This document shows positions 42,172 to 51,403 of a stretch of 64,000 nt of DNA, one piece after another. Every line of letters begins with the position of its first letter. The first letter of the stretch is position 1. The stretch is from Clostridiales bacterium (GTDB taxonomy: Bacteria > Bacillota > Clostridia > Oscillospirales > CAG-382). The notes under the pieces are model-generated. The model was given only the letters and a program-made list of their open reading frames with translations, searched no databases and was not told where the DNA came from. A program made the translations under genes and the position numbers. Where the stretch lies: positions 1 through 64,000 of the forward strand of contig QAKH01000059.1 in the NCBI GenBank assembly GCA_003343885.1, given 5' to 3'.

Positions 42172-42981
42172 ATGAATGATAACGATATACAAAGCAAGAT
42201 CCTTTGCGCCCGTATTGATGACCTTTGCAGACGTTGTGAAACGAGGTATTGTCCTTGCTTTACTTCTTTTCTTTCACCTCATGAGAGAGCAGTTGTTTTG
42301 CGTGAGGCGGTTAAACATCCTGATGTTTTGTGCATCGAGTTTACCGGTGTAGATTTTGCCGAAAGGGCAGTTCTTGGATTTTTTCCTAAAGATCTGTATC
42401 TTTTTGAAAAAATTGAAGATTTGTCTGAAGATGACAGGGATGAATATGAAAGGGAAGCGGATATAGGATACGTTAAGGTAACAGGTTCAGGTTACAGGAA
42501 AATAGGGCATAAAGATGTGCTTGGCGCACTTATGGCGCTTGGATTAAAAAGAGAAACTCTGGGTGACATATTGATTTCGGATGATGCCCGGGAAGCGTAT
42601 ATTGTCGCACTCGGAAGTGTCGTTCCGTATATTTGTGATAATCTTGTCGGGGTATCGAGCGACAAGGTGAAAGCCGTGAAAATAAGCAGACATGAGATGC
42701 CTCGTAAGACTAACAGGTTTGCTGATATGTCGCTTACGGTCGCATCGCAGAGGTTAGATGCGCTGATTGCTTCGGCGCTTGGCATGTCAAGGGAAAAGTC
42801 AAAAAAATGTATAACTTCGGGGCTTGTGTCTGTGAATTATACAGTGTGTATGTCTGCAGACTCCGGTTTTAATCCCGGCGATGTGATATCCGTTAAGGGA
42901 GGCGGAAAGTTCCTTGTGGACTCGCTCCTCGGACAGACGCAAAAAAACAGATTCAGGGTGATCGTCAGAAAGTACCTTTGA
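42172..42981 (+). CDS. S4-domain RNA-binding protein YlmH
   Basis: This 269-residue protein has an N-terminal YlmH domain with the Cys-containing FTSFLSPHERAVV and FPKDLYLFE blocks, a central region (GHKDVLGALMALGLKRETLGDI) and a C-terminal S4 RNA-binding domain (about 190-250: QRLDALIASALGMSREKSKKCITSGLVSVNY). YlmH has been linked to ribosome-associated quality control and to division clusters. It overlaps no neighbour but is packed between yggT and divIVA. Confidence 0.93.
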   Translation: MNDNDIQSKILCARIDDLCRRCETRYCPCFTSFLSPHERAVVLREAVKHPDVLCIEFTGVDFAERAVLGFFPKDLYLFEKIEDLSEDDRDEYEREADIGYVKVTGSGYRKIGHKDVLGALMALGLKRETLGDILISDDAREAYIVALGSVVPYICDNLVGVSSDKVKAVKISRHEMPRKTNRFADMSLTVASQRLDALIASALGMSREKSKKCITSGLVSVNYTVCMSADSGFNPGDVISVKGGGKFLVDSLLGQTQKNRFRVIVRKYL

Positions 42982-43021
42982 CTTTGACGACGAATGCCTT
43001 AAAGAAAGGAAATGAAGCAGC

Positions 43022-43627
43022 ATGGTTATGCCGAATCAGCTAAAAAAGAAGGAGTTTTCAAAGACCATAAAAGGCTATTCGGTTCCGGAAGTCGATGAAT
43101 ATATTTCTTACATACTCTCTTCTTACCAGGATATGTTTAATGAATACGCCGAGCTTGAGAAAAAATATAAGGCAACTCTTCATAAGCTTGAAGAGGCAAG
43201 AAGTGAAGAAAGTACTTTTTCGTCACTCGTGCTTGACGCAAAAAAAATGGCGGACGCAATAGTAAAAGACGCTAATGAAAAGGCTCGGGCAGCCACCGAC
43301 GCAGTCAATGAAAGCTGTGAAAAAATTCTCTCGACGTATAGGGAAAACGTAACAGCGGAACGAGATAAGCTTGCAAAGATGGAAAAGCTTGCAAAAGATT
43401 TCAAGGAATCGTTGTACTCAGCGTACCGCGAGCATATCCAGGCAATAGATAACATTCTTCCCGATGAAGAGAACAGTGAAAGCGAGAGTATATCAACGGC
43501 GACTGACGAGGAGCTGATGGACGCCGCCGTAGACCTTGCACGCCGAAAGTATGGCGCTGAAAACCCGGGCGAGCCTGCCGGAATGGGTGTTGAGCAAGCC
43601 GACAGCGCAGCCGCACAAGCAAAGTAA
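43022..43627 (+). CDS. divIVA: DivIVA domain protein
   Basis: This 201-residue protein recognises negatively curved membrane at poles and septa. The DivIVA N-terminus is visible (KKKEFSKTIKGYSVPEVDEYISYIL, about 8-33), followed by a long coiled coil (about 35-145) with heptad Leu/Ala residues and an acidic, Ala-rich tail. ATG 43022 follows AAAGGAAATG. An ATG two codons later is also possible. A terminator follows, closing the cluster. Confidence 0.93.
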   Translation: MVMPNQLKKKEFSKTIKGYSVPEVDEYISYILSSYQDMFNEYAELEKKYKATLHKLEEARSEESTFSSLVLDAKKMADAIVKDANEKARAATDAVNESCEKILSTYRENVTAERDKLAKMEKLAKDFKESLYSAYREHIQAIDNILPDEENSESESISTATDEELMDAAVDLARRKYGAENPGEPAGMGVEQADSAAAQAK

Positions 43628-43639
43628 TCAAAAACCGAG

Positions 43640-43675
43640 ATATCGTTAGAGCATGAGTGCCCTAACGATATTTGT
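43640..43675 (+). terminator. Terminator-like hairpin after divIVA
   Basis: ATATCGTTAG (43640-43649) pairs perfectly with CTAACGATAT (43662-43671), followed by only three Ts and a G. It is the only structure between divIVA and ileS. Confidence 0.65.
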
Positions 43676-43720
43676 GCATGAGAATAAATAAAAAACAGAA
43701 CATAAAGGAGCAACTTCAGT

Positions 43721-46540
43721 ATGCCGAAGGATTACGCAAAAACGCTTAATCTGCCGAAAACAGATTTTTCAATGAGAGCAAATCTTCCACAAAGAGAGCC
43801 TGCAACTGAGCAGAAGTGGATGCAGGAGGATATATATAAAAAGATGCTTGAGAAGAACGAGGGACATGAAAGCTTTGTTCTTCACGACGGACCTCCCTTT
43901 TCAAACGGCAATATCCATATGGGAACTGCCATGAATAAGGTTCTCAAGGATATTATAAATAAATCAAAGTCCATGGCAGGATATTATACCCCGTATATTC
44001 CCGGCTGGGATAACCACGGAATGCCCATTGAAAGCGCAATTATAAAGCAGAATAAACTTGACAGAAAGAAGATGAGTGTTTCTGAGTTCAGAAGTGCTTG
44101 TCATGCTTTTGCGCAGAAATTCGTCGATATACAGATGACCTCTTTCAAACGTCTTGGCGTGCTTGGAGATTGGGAAAATCCATACCTCACCATGGCTCCG
44201 TCATTTGAGGCGGAAGAAGTTAAAGTCTTCGGTGAAATGTATAAAAAAGGATACATTTATAAGGGACTTAAGCCGGTGTATTGGTGTCCGTCCGATGAAA
44301 CGGCGCTTGCCGAAGCTGAGATAGAGTACGCTGAGGATAAGTGTAAATCTATATATGTAAAGTTCCGCGTGACAGACGATAAGGGCCTATTTGCAGGACT
44401 AAGCGACCTGGATAAGACTTATTTTATCATTTGGACAACAACCACCTGGACACTGCCCGGAAACGTCGCTATCGCCGTTCATCCCCGTGAAAAGTACGCT
44501 CTTATCAAGGCTTCAAACGGCGAGTACTATGTTACCGCCGAGGCACTTGCGGAAAAAACAATGAAAGCCGGCGGCGTAGAGAGCTTTGAAATTGTAAAGA
44601 CTTTCGCCGGAGAAGAGCTTGAATATGCAAAGACTAAACATCCTTTTCTTGACAGGGAAAGCGTTGTGGTAAACGCCGACTATGTTACCATGGAAAGCGG
44701 TACGGGATGCGTCCACACCGCTCCCGGATACGGCGTTGACGACTATTTTACAGGCGTTAAGTATAAGCTTGAAATTCTTGTTGCCGTTGATGATAAAGGC
44801 TACCAGACAGAAAAAGCCGGAAAGTTTGCCGGACTAAAGTATGACGAGTCTAACGAGGCAATATTTGATGATATGAAGCAGAGCGGAGCACTGTTTGCTT
44901 ACGAGGAAATCTCTCACCAGTATCCTCATTGCTGGCGCTGTAAGAATCCGATAATATTCCGTGCTACTCCTCAGTGGTTCTGCTCAGTAGACGCTTTCAG
45001 AAATGAGGCGGTCAAAGCCTGCAAGGATGTTGAGTGGTTGCCTGAATGGGGCGAAAACCGCATAATATCCATGGTAAACGAAAGAGCCGATTGGTGTATC
45101 TCACGTCAAAGACAGTGGGGACTTCCGATACCTGTGTTCTATTGTGAAGACTGCGGAAAGCCGGTATGCACAGATGAAACAATAAACAAGGTTTCCGAAA
45201 TATTTGCTCAAAAAGGCTCGAACGCTTGGTTCGACCTTGACGCAGCGGAATTGCTGCCGGACGGATTTGCATGCCCGCACTGCGGCGGAAAACATTTTTA
45301 TAAAGAAAAGGATACGCTTGACGGCTGGTTTGATTCCGGATCCTCTCACAGAGCCGTAATCAAGAATATAAAATGGCCGTGCGACCTGTATCTTGAAGGC
45401 GCTGACCAGTACAGAGGCTGGTTCCAGTCATCTTTGCTTACTGCAGTCGGAGCTACCGGCAAAGGCGCTCCTTATCGCCAGGTTCTCACCCACGGCTGGG
45501 TTGTTGACGGCGAAGGAAAGGCCATGCATAAGTCACTCGGCAACTCGGTTTACCCAGAGGACGTCATAAAAGTATACGGAGCCGATCTGCTCCGCCTTTG
45601 GGTTGCTTCAAGCGACTACCGTGTGGACGTAAGAGTGTCGGATGACATTTTTAAACAGCTTTCTGAGATCTACCGTAAAATCCGTAATACAACGAGAATT
45701 CTTCTTGCAAATCTCGGTAATCCTGCGGAGGACTTTGATCCTGTAAAGGACTGTGTACCATTTGAGCAGATGGAAGAAATAGATAAGTGGATAGTCGCAA
45801 AGTTCAACGACCTTGTAAAGCGTGTTAAAGACGCGTATAACAGCTACGAATTCCACTTGATTTATCACGATATGCATAATTTCTGCGCAATAGAGCTTTC
45901 AAAGCTTTATATTGATATCAGCAAGGACAGAGTATATGTTCAGAGCAAGAACTCGCCTTTAAGAAGAAGCGCTCAGACTGCTATGTACTATATTCTTTCA
46001 GGATTTACACGTCTTATTGCTCCGATTCTCTCGTTCACCGCAGAAGAAATCTGGCAGTTTATGCCGCATACGGCAAATGATAACGCCGAAAGCGTTTTCC
46101 TCAACGATATGCCGGATTACAGAGAAGACCTCGCGTTCGCGGAAACTGCCGCAAAATACGATAAACTCTTTGATGTGCGTGACGACGTCATGAAAGCGCT
46201 CGAGCTTGCCCGTGCCGAAAAGAAGATAGGCAAATCTCTCGATGCAAAAGTCGTGATTTACGATAAGAAAGACAGCGAACTCATGAAACTGTTTGAGTCG
46301 TTCGGCGACGAGCTTTCCGATATATTCATTTGTTCGGGCGTAGAGCTCACAGATGCAGCCCCCGACGCGGAAGCTTATGCCGATACATTATCGGGAATAG
46401 CCGTAAAGGTTGTGCCGGCTGTTGGTACTAAATGCGACAGATGCTGGTTTATAAGAGAGGACGTAAGCGAGGACGGTGAAGGCGGACATATCTGCAAGAG
46501 ATGTGCGTCGATAGTCAATGCCGATTTTCCGTCGCTTTAA
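43721..46540 (+). CDS. ileS: Isoleucyl-tRNA synthetase
   Basis: This class I aminoacyl-tRNA synthetase charges tRNA-Ile. The 939-residue protein is full length. It has the HIGH-type PPFSNGNIHMG (58-68), the editing domain with TTTWTLPGNVAIAVHP, GWFDSGSSHRAV, the KMSKS-type MHKSL near 602-606, an anticodon-binding region and a C-terminal zinc finger (CDRCW, then CKRC). AAAGGAGC precedes the ATG. The upstream gap of about 93 bp is too short for a T-box leader. ileS, lspA and rluD probably form one unit. Confidence 0.98.
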   Translation: MPKDYAKTLNLPKTDFSMRANLPQREPATEQKWMQEDIYKKMLEKNEGHESFVLHDGPPFSNGNIHMGTAMNKVLKDIINKSKSMAGYYTPYIPGWDNHGMPIESAIIKQNKLDRKKMSVSEFRSACHAFAQKFVDIQMTSFKRLGVLGDWENPYLTMAPSFEAEEVKVFGEMYKKGYIYKGLKPVYWCPSDETALAEAEIEYAEDKCKSIYVKFRVTDDKGLFAGLSDLDKTYFIIWTTTTWTLPGNVAIAVHPREKYALIKASNGEYYVTAEALAEKTMKAGGVESFEIVKTFAGEELEYAKTKHPFLDRESVVVNADYVTMESGTGCVHTAPGYGVDDYFTGVKYKLEILVAVDDKGYQTEKAGKFAGLKYDESNEAIFDDMKQSGALFAYEEISHQYPHCWRCKNPIIFRATPQWFCSVDAFRNEAVKACKDVEWLPEWGENRIISMVNERADWCISRQRQWGLPIPVFYCEDCGKPVCTDETINKVSEIFAQKGSNAWFDLDAAELLPDGFACPHCGGKHFYKEKDTLDGWFDSGSSHRAVIKNIKWPCDLYLEGADQYRGWFQSSLLTAVGATGKGAPYRQVLTHGWVVDGEGKAMHKSLGNSVYPEDVIKVYGADLLRLWVASSDYRVDVRVSDDIFKQLSEIYRKIRNTTRILLANLGNPAEDFDPVKDCVPFEQMEEIDKWIVAKFNDLVKRVKDAYNSYEFHLIYHDMHNFCAIELSKLYIDISKDRVYVQSKNSPLRRSAQTAMYYILSGFTRLIAPILSFTAEEIWQFMPHTANDNAESVFLNDMPDYREDLAFAETAAKYDKLFDVRDDVMKALELARAEKKIGKSLDAKVVIYDKKDSELMKLFESFGDELSDIFICSGVELTDAAPDAEAYADTLSGIAVKVVPAVGTKCDRCWFIREDVSEDGEGGHICKRCASIVNADFPSL

Positions 46541-46546
46541 TGACTG

Positions 46547-47164
46547 ATGGTTAGTGCATTTATAATAGCTCTCGCGGTTGTCGTGATTGATCTTGCGCTG
46601 AAATACGCCGTATCATCAGGAATGACAGTAGGGCAGTCGTTTGAAGTTATACCCGGTGTGCTGAATGTAACTTATGTTCAGAACACCGGAGCAGCCTTTG
46701 GAATTTTAGGTCAACAGCGCTGGATTTTCATTGTCGTTTCAGCGATTATGATTGTCCTTTTAACGCTTTTTTTAGCTCGCGCAAAAGGATATCACAAGCT
46801 TGTGTATATCAGTGCTGCACTTATCCTCGGAGGAGGAGTGGGGAACATGGTTGACCGCCTAAGCCTTGGTTATGTCATAGATTATATTGATTTCTGTGCG
46901 TTTCCATCACTTTGGAGATGGGTATTCAATGCCGCAGATACTGCTGTCTGCGTTGGTGCGGGACTTTTAATCGTGTACCTTTTGTTCCTTGACTCAAAGG
47001 CATATGCCGGCGGAATGAAATCCGTCCTGAGAGACAATAACGCCAATAAAGGCAATAACGGCAACTACGGCGACGGCGGCAAGAGCGATAATAACGGCGA
47101 CAGCGATAATAACGGCACCCCCAAAAAAGACCGAGTTGATGCAGATAATGCCGATGAAAAATAA
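46547..47164 (+). CDS. lspA: Lipoprotein signal peptidase LspA with an Asn/Gly/Asp-rich tail
   Basis: This aspartyl peptidase removes lipoprotein signal peptides. Four membrane helices and the family motifs VTYVQNTGAAFGIL, GGGVGNMVDRL and FNAADTAVCVG (with the catalytic Asp pair) occupy the first 150 residues. The 205-residue protein then carries a low-complexity hydrophilic tail of about 45 residues made mostly of Asn, Gly, Asp and Lys, absent from usual LspA (about 150-170 residues). The tail is encoded by imperfect repeats of a GATAATAACGGC-like unit. ATG 46547 lies six bases after ileS. The end overlaps the start of rluD. Confidence 0.94.
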   Translation: MVSAFIIALAVVVIDLALKYAVSSGMTVGQSFEVIPGVLNVTYVQNTGAAFGILGQQRWIFIVVSAIMIVLLTLFLARAKGYHKLVYISAALILGGGVGNMVDRLSLGYVIDYIDFCAFPSLWRWVFNAADTAVCVGAGLLIVYLLFLDSKAYAGGMKSVLRDNNANKGNNGNYGDGGKSDNNGDSDNNGTPKKDRVDADNADEK

Positions 47165-48131
47165 TATCGAAAATAACATCGAGAACGGGTATTGTCCCGA
47201 CGAAACGGACAGAGTAATCGAATATATCGTTGATGAACCCGGAGAAAGACTTGACGCAAGTGTTTCAAGAAACTGCGAAATAACCCGTTCGGCGGCATGC
47301 CGGCTCATAGAGGACGGCACAGTTGAAGCACTGGGGAAAACGCTTACAAAAAAAAGCGAAAAATTACCTGTCGGCACTTTGGTAAAGGTTGTCATGCCCG
47401 AACCCAAACTCTGTGATGCACGCCCTCAGGATATAGACATAGATATCGTCTACGAGGACGACGATATCGCCGTTGTCAATAAGCCGCAGGGAATGGTAGT
47501 CCACCCGGCTCCCGGAAATCCGGACGGCACGCTTGTCAATGCGCTCATGTACCGTATGCACGGCTCGCTTTCAACTATAAACGGCGTCGTGCGCCCCGGA
47601 ATAGTCCACCGTATTGATAAAGATACGAGCGGACTGCTTGTGGTGGCAAAAAATGACGCGGCACATCTGTCGCTTGCCGAACAGATAAAAGCGCATACAT
47701 TAAGAAGAGTGTATAACGCAGTGGTAATAGGCAGTTTTAAGCCGGACGAAGGCAGAATTGATATGCCGATAGGCAGGCACCCGATACATCGCAAAAAAAT
47801 GGCGGTTACGGACAAGAATTCCAAACCGGCGGCAACAAATTACCGCACTCTTGAGTTTTTTGACGGATATTCACTATGTGAATTTCGACTGGAAACAGGA
47901 AGAACACATCAGATACGTGTACATGCCGCATATCTCGGGCATCCTGTTCTCGGAGATCCTCTTTACGCTCCGGAAGCAGGGAAAAATAAGTTTGGGCTAA
48001 GCGGACAGTGCCTGCACGCAAAAATGTTGGCGCTCACACACCCGTCAACCGGTAAATACATGGAGTTTGAAGCTCCGCTTCCGGATTACTTTGAAAATGT
48101 GCTTGCAAAGCTTCGCGCTAAGCTTAGATGA
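47139..48131 (+). CDS. 23S rRNA pseudouridine synthase, RluD type
   Basis: The roughly 330-residue protein has an N-terminal S4 domain (about 20-85: GERLDASVSRNCEITRSAACRLIEDGTVEA), then the RluA/RluD catalytic domain with the Asp in GIVHRIDKDTSGLLVVAKN, the block NKPQGMVVHPAPGN and the late GRTHQIRVHAAYLGHPVLGDPLY. The start is uncertain. ATGs at 47139, 47148 and 47154 all overlap the lspA end and none has a strong SD, so translational coupling is likely. Confidence 0.9.
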   Translation: MQIMPMKNNIENNIENGYCPDETDRVIEYIVDEPGERLDASVSRNCEITRSAACRLIEDGTVEALGKTLTKKSEKLPVGTLVKVVMPEPKLCDARPQDIDIDIVYEDDDIAVVNKPQGMVVHPAPGNPDGTLVNALMYRMHGSLSTINGVVRPGIVHRIDKDTSGLLVVAKNDAAHLSLAEQIKAHTLRRVYNAVVIGSFKPDEGRIDMPIGRHPIHRKKMAVTDKNSKPAATNYRTLEFFDGYSLCEFRLETGRTHQIRVHAAYLGHPVLGDPLYAPEAGKNKFGLSGQCLHAKMLALTHPSTGKYMEFEAPLPDYFENVLAKLRAKLR

Positions 48132-48230
48132 AAAGATAATAAAGTTAATATTCCATCGGAGAATACCTGAGCGTATGTACTTGTTTTAAACGGCGCATAG
48201 CTTGGTGTCTGAGAAAGGAACGACATAAGA

Positions 48231-49073
48231 ATGGATAAAACAAAATTGCAGAATATTGCGCTTGAAATAAGAAAGGGCGCACTTACGGCGGTGTTTTTCG
48301 CACAATCGGGCCATCCGGGAGGCTCGCTCGGAATAGCTGAAATCCTTGCGTATCTCTATTTTGAGGAGATGAACGTAGATCCGGCAAATCCTAAAAATCC
48401 GGATCGTGACAGACTTGTTCTTTCAAAAGGACATGCTTCCCCGGCACTGTATGCGGCTCTTGCCGAAAAGGGCTTTTTCCCTAAGGAAGATTTGAAAACC
48501 TTCCGCCATAAGGACAGCTACCTGCAGGGACACCCGGATATGAAAAATATCCCGGGAGTAGATATGTCAACAGGCTCGCTCGGTCAAGGCTTTTCAGCCG
48601 CTTGCGGAATGGCGCTTGCAGGCAAGATATCAGAGAAAAAGTACCGAGTCTGGGCAATTCTCGGTGACGGGGAATGCGAAGAGGGGCAGATTTGGGAAGC
48701 GGCAATGTTCGGTTCTCACTACGGACTCAATAATATATGTGCGTTTGTTGACTTTAACGGTCTGCAGATTGACGGAGCGGTCACTGACGTTATGAACCCG
48801 ACTCCCCTTGATAAAAAATTTGAAGCCTTTGGATGGAATACTCTTGTTATTGACGGCCATGATTTCGATCAGATTGCCATGGCTGTTGAAAACGCAAAGA
48901 GAAGCATTAAGCCGACAGCCGTAATTTGCAAGACGATAAAGGGTAAAGACGTTTCGTATATGGAAAATCAGTGCTCATGGCACGGAACGGCTCCTAAGAA
49001 GGAACAGTACGATATTGGCATGCAGGAACTTGAGGCGCTGCAAAAGAAATTGCTGCAGCCGGAACTTGTTTGA
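48231..49073 (+). CDS. Transketolase, N-terminal subunit
   Basis: This 280-residue protein is the thiamine-diphosphate-binding half of a split transketolase. It shows the motifs SGHPGGSLGIAEILAYLYF, SKGHASPALYAALAE, MSTGSLGQGFSAACGMALA and the ThDP/Mg motif ILGDGECEEGQIWEAA through to NNICAFVDFNGLQID. The C-terminal subunit starts 17 bases downstream. The pair should exchange two-carbon units in the pentose phosphate pathway. GAAAGGAACG precedes the ATG. Confidence 0.95.
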   Translation: MDKTKLQNIALEIRKGALTAVFFAQSGHPGGSLGIAEILAYLYFEEMNVDPANPKNPDRDRLVLSKGHASPALYAALAEKGFFPKEDLKTFRHKDSYLQGHPDMKNIPGVDMSTGSLGQGFSAACGMALAGKISEKKYRVWAILGDGECEEGQIWEAAMFGSHYGLNNICAFVDFNGLQIDGAVTDVMNPTPLDKKFEAFGWNTLVIDGHDFDQIAMAVENAKRSIKPTAVICKTIKGKDVSYMENQCSWHGTAPKKEQYDIGMQELEALQKKLLQPELV

Positions 49074-49090
49074 AAGGAGCGCAGAGAAAT

Positions 49091-50032
49091 ATGTCAGAGA
49101 AAATAGCGACACGTGAGGCATACGGAAAAGCGCTCGCGGAATTCGGTGAAAAATACGACTTTGTAGTTTTGGACGCTGACCTTGCGGAAGCTACCAAGAC
49201 AGGTATATTTAAAAAGGCATTCCCGTCACGCTTTTTTGACTGCGGAATAGCAGAAGGCAATATGATGTCCGTAGCGGCAGGCATTGCGGCGGCTGGTAAA
49301 ACGGTTTTTGCAAGCTCCTTTGCCATGTTTGCGGCAGGCAGAGCCTTTGAGCAGGTAAGAAACAGCATTGCTTATCCGCATCTCAATGTAAAAATCGGTG
49401 CGACTCATGCCGGAATCTCTGTCGGAGAGGACGGAGCTACTCATCAGTGCTGTGAGGATATTGCGCTTATGCGCGCTATACCGGGTATGGTAGTGCTGAA
49501 TCCTGCCGATGCCGTTGAGGCAAGAGCCGTAGTCGAAGCGGCACTTAAGCATCAGGGACCTGTATATATGCGTTTCGGCAGACTTGCCGTTGAAACAATT
49601 TTTGATAAGGATAGCTTTACTTTTGAAATAGGTAAAGCGCAGAGGCTTTGCGAAGGCACTGATATCACTATTGTCTCAACCGGTCTTACTACCTCGATTT
49701 GTCTTGAGGCAGTTAAGTTGCTCGGAAACAGCGGTGTATCAGCCCGCCTTTTGAATATGGCATCAATAAAGCCGATAGACAAGGAGCAAATAATACTTGC
49801 GGCAAAGGATACCGGCTGTATATTAACAGTAGAGGAACATAATATCATCGGTGGACTTGGCAGCGCTGTCACGGAGGTTGTGTGTGAAAACTATCCATGC
49901 CCTGTATTAAGACACGGAATATATGATACATTCGGAAAAAGCGGCAAGGCAACAGATCTTTTGATCGATTTCGGATTTACTCCGGAAGTCGTAGCGGAAA
50001 AAGCAAAACAGGCAGTGACATTAAAAAAATAA
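49091..50032 (+). CDS. Transketolase, C-terminal subunit
   Basis: This 313-residue partner subunit contains the pyrimidine-binding domain (YDFVVLDADLAEATKTG, FFDCGIAEGNMMSVAAGIAAAGKTVFASSFAMFAAGRA, HAGISVGEDGATHQ) and the C-terminal domain (TVEEHNIIGGLGSAV). ATG 49091 was chosen over a TTG at 49070 because AAAGGAGCG lies between them. The gap to the N-subunit is 17 bases. Confidence 0.95.
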   Translation: MSEKIATREAYGKALAEFGEKYDFVVLDADLAEATKTGIFKKAFPSRFFDCGIAEGNMMSVAAGIAAAGKTVFASSFAMFAAGRAFEQVRNSIAYPHLNVKIGATHAGISVGEDGATHQCCEDIALMRAIPGMVVLNPADAVEARAVVEAALKHQGPVYMRFGRLAVETIFDKDSFTFEIGKAQRLCEGTDITIVSTGLTTSICLEAVKLLGNSGVSARLLNMASIKPIDKEQIILAAKDTGCILTVEEHNIIGGLGSAVTEVVCENYPCPVLRHGIYDTFGKSGKATDLLIDFGFTPEVVAEKAKQAVTLKK

Positions 50033-50053
50033 TATACAAAGGAAGAAAAAGAC

Positions 50054-51265
50054 ATGAAAGTATTGGTCATCAATGCGGGAAGCTCGTCAATCAAGTATCA
50101 GCTTATTGATATGACGAACGAAACACTTTTGGCAAAGGGACAGTGCGACAGAATCGGTATCAGCGGCGGAAATTTCAAGCAGACAAACTATAAGGGCGAC
50201 GTGTATAAAACTGATGTTCAGATAGCAAACCACGGCGAGGGAATAAAGCTCATAATTGACGCCCTTACCTGCAAGGAACACGGCGTAATTGATTCTATGA
50301 GCGAGATAAACGCTGTAGGACACCGTGTCGTTCACGGCGGTGAGAAGTTCTCAGGCTCCGTTATAATCACTGACGAGATTATAGAGGCTCTCAAAGAGTG
50401 CTCAGAGCTCAGCCCTCTGCATAACCCGGCAAATCTTACCGGTATAAAGGCTTGCGAAGAGATAATAGGAAATATCCCGCAGGTCGGCGTATTTGATACA
50501 GGTTTTCATCAGACAATGCCGGATTTTGCATACATATACCCGATTCCGTATGAGTATTACGAAAAATATAAGCTCCGCAGATACGGTTTCCACGGCACAT
50601 CCCATCGCTATGTTTCAGCAAGAGCAGCCGCAATGCTCGGCAAGAAACCGGAAGAACTCAATATTGTTACCTGCCATCTCGGAAACGGCTCGTCAATAAC
50701 AGCGGTTAAGGGCGGCAAGTCGTTTGATACAACCATGGGAGTAACTCCTCTTGACGGACTTATGATGGGTACAAGAAGCGGATCTATTGATCCTGCAATA
50801 ATTCCGTTCCTCATGGAAAAAGAGCATATGACGGCGAAAGAAATAGACATAATGCTCAATAAAAAATCCGGTATGCTCGGTGTTACTCAGACTACAAGCG
50901 ATAACCGTGATATTGAACAGGGCGCAAGAGAAGGCAACAAGCGTTACCAGCTCGTTGAAAATATGCTTTGTCACCAGATAACCAAATACATCGGCGGATT
51001 TGCCGCAGCGATGGGCGGCGTAGACGCAATTGTATTTACAGGCGGTATCGGCGAAAACAATCCGCATTACAGATCACGTGTAGGCGAAAAGCTTGAATTT
51101 ATGGGCGTTAAGGTTGATGAGGAAATAAATAAAAAAGCGTTCCGTACTTCTGAAGAATTTGATATATCAACTCCGGACGCTAAGGTTCGTATGCTTGTTA
51201 TTCCTACAAACGAAGAACTTATGATCGCGCGTGATACTTACGAACTGGTAAAGAACATAAAGTAA
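50054..51265 (+). CDS. ackA: Acetate kinase
   Basis: Acetate kinase makes ATP from acetyl phosphate in fermentation. The 403-residue protein has VINAGSSSIKYQL at the N-terminus, VGHRVVHGG, FDTGFHQTMP, YGFHGTSHRYV, CHLGNGSSITAV, TGGIGENN and the family length. AAAGGAAG precedes the ATG. pta, its usual partner, is not adjacent. It follows the split transketolase closely, so the two may be cotranscribed. Confidence 0.98.
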   Translation: MKVLVINAGSSSIKYQLIDMTNETLLAKGQCDRIGISGGNFKQTNYKGDVYKTDVQIANHGEGIKLIIDALTCKEHGVIDSMSEINAVGHRVVHGGEKFSGSVIITDEIIEALKECSELSPLHNPANLTGIKACEEIIGNIPQVGVFDTGFHQTMPDFAYIYPIPYEYYEKYKLRRYGFHGTSHRYVSARAAAMLGKKPEELNIVTCHLGNGSSITAVKGGKSFDTTMGVTPLDGLMMGTRSGSIDPAIIPFLMEKEHMTAKEIDIMLNKKSGMLGVTQTTSDNRDIEQGAREGNKRYQLVENMLCHQITKYIGGFAAAMGGVDAIVFTGGIGENNPHYRSRVGEKLEFMGVKVDEEINKKAFRTSEEFDISTPDAKVRMLVIPTNEELMIARDTYELVKNIK

Positions 51266-51302
51266 TAATACTTTGAGTTAAGTACTATAAATAACAATAT
51301 GA

Positions 51303-51329
51303 GTGCCGCATGAAGTCTTTGTGCGGCAC
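51303..51329 (+). terminator. Hairpin after ackA
   Basis: GTGCCGCA (51303-51310) and TGCGGCAC (51322-51329) form a perfect stem. The following TTCGTG is a poor T-tract, so termination may be weak. Confidence 0.5.
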
Positions 51330-51403
51330 TTCGTGTAAAGCGACAAGCGCCGGATTATATATCTGCCTTTGCAGGCAAGGGAACCGAAACGGAGGTTTAG
51401 AGT

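Noticed and set aside
43628..43720. T-box leader for ileS
   Set aside because: Only about 93 bp lie between divIVA and ileS. No stem I or T-box bulge is seen, and the hairpin present fits a simple terminator of divIVA.
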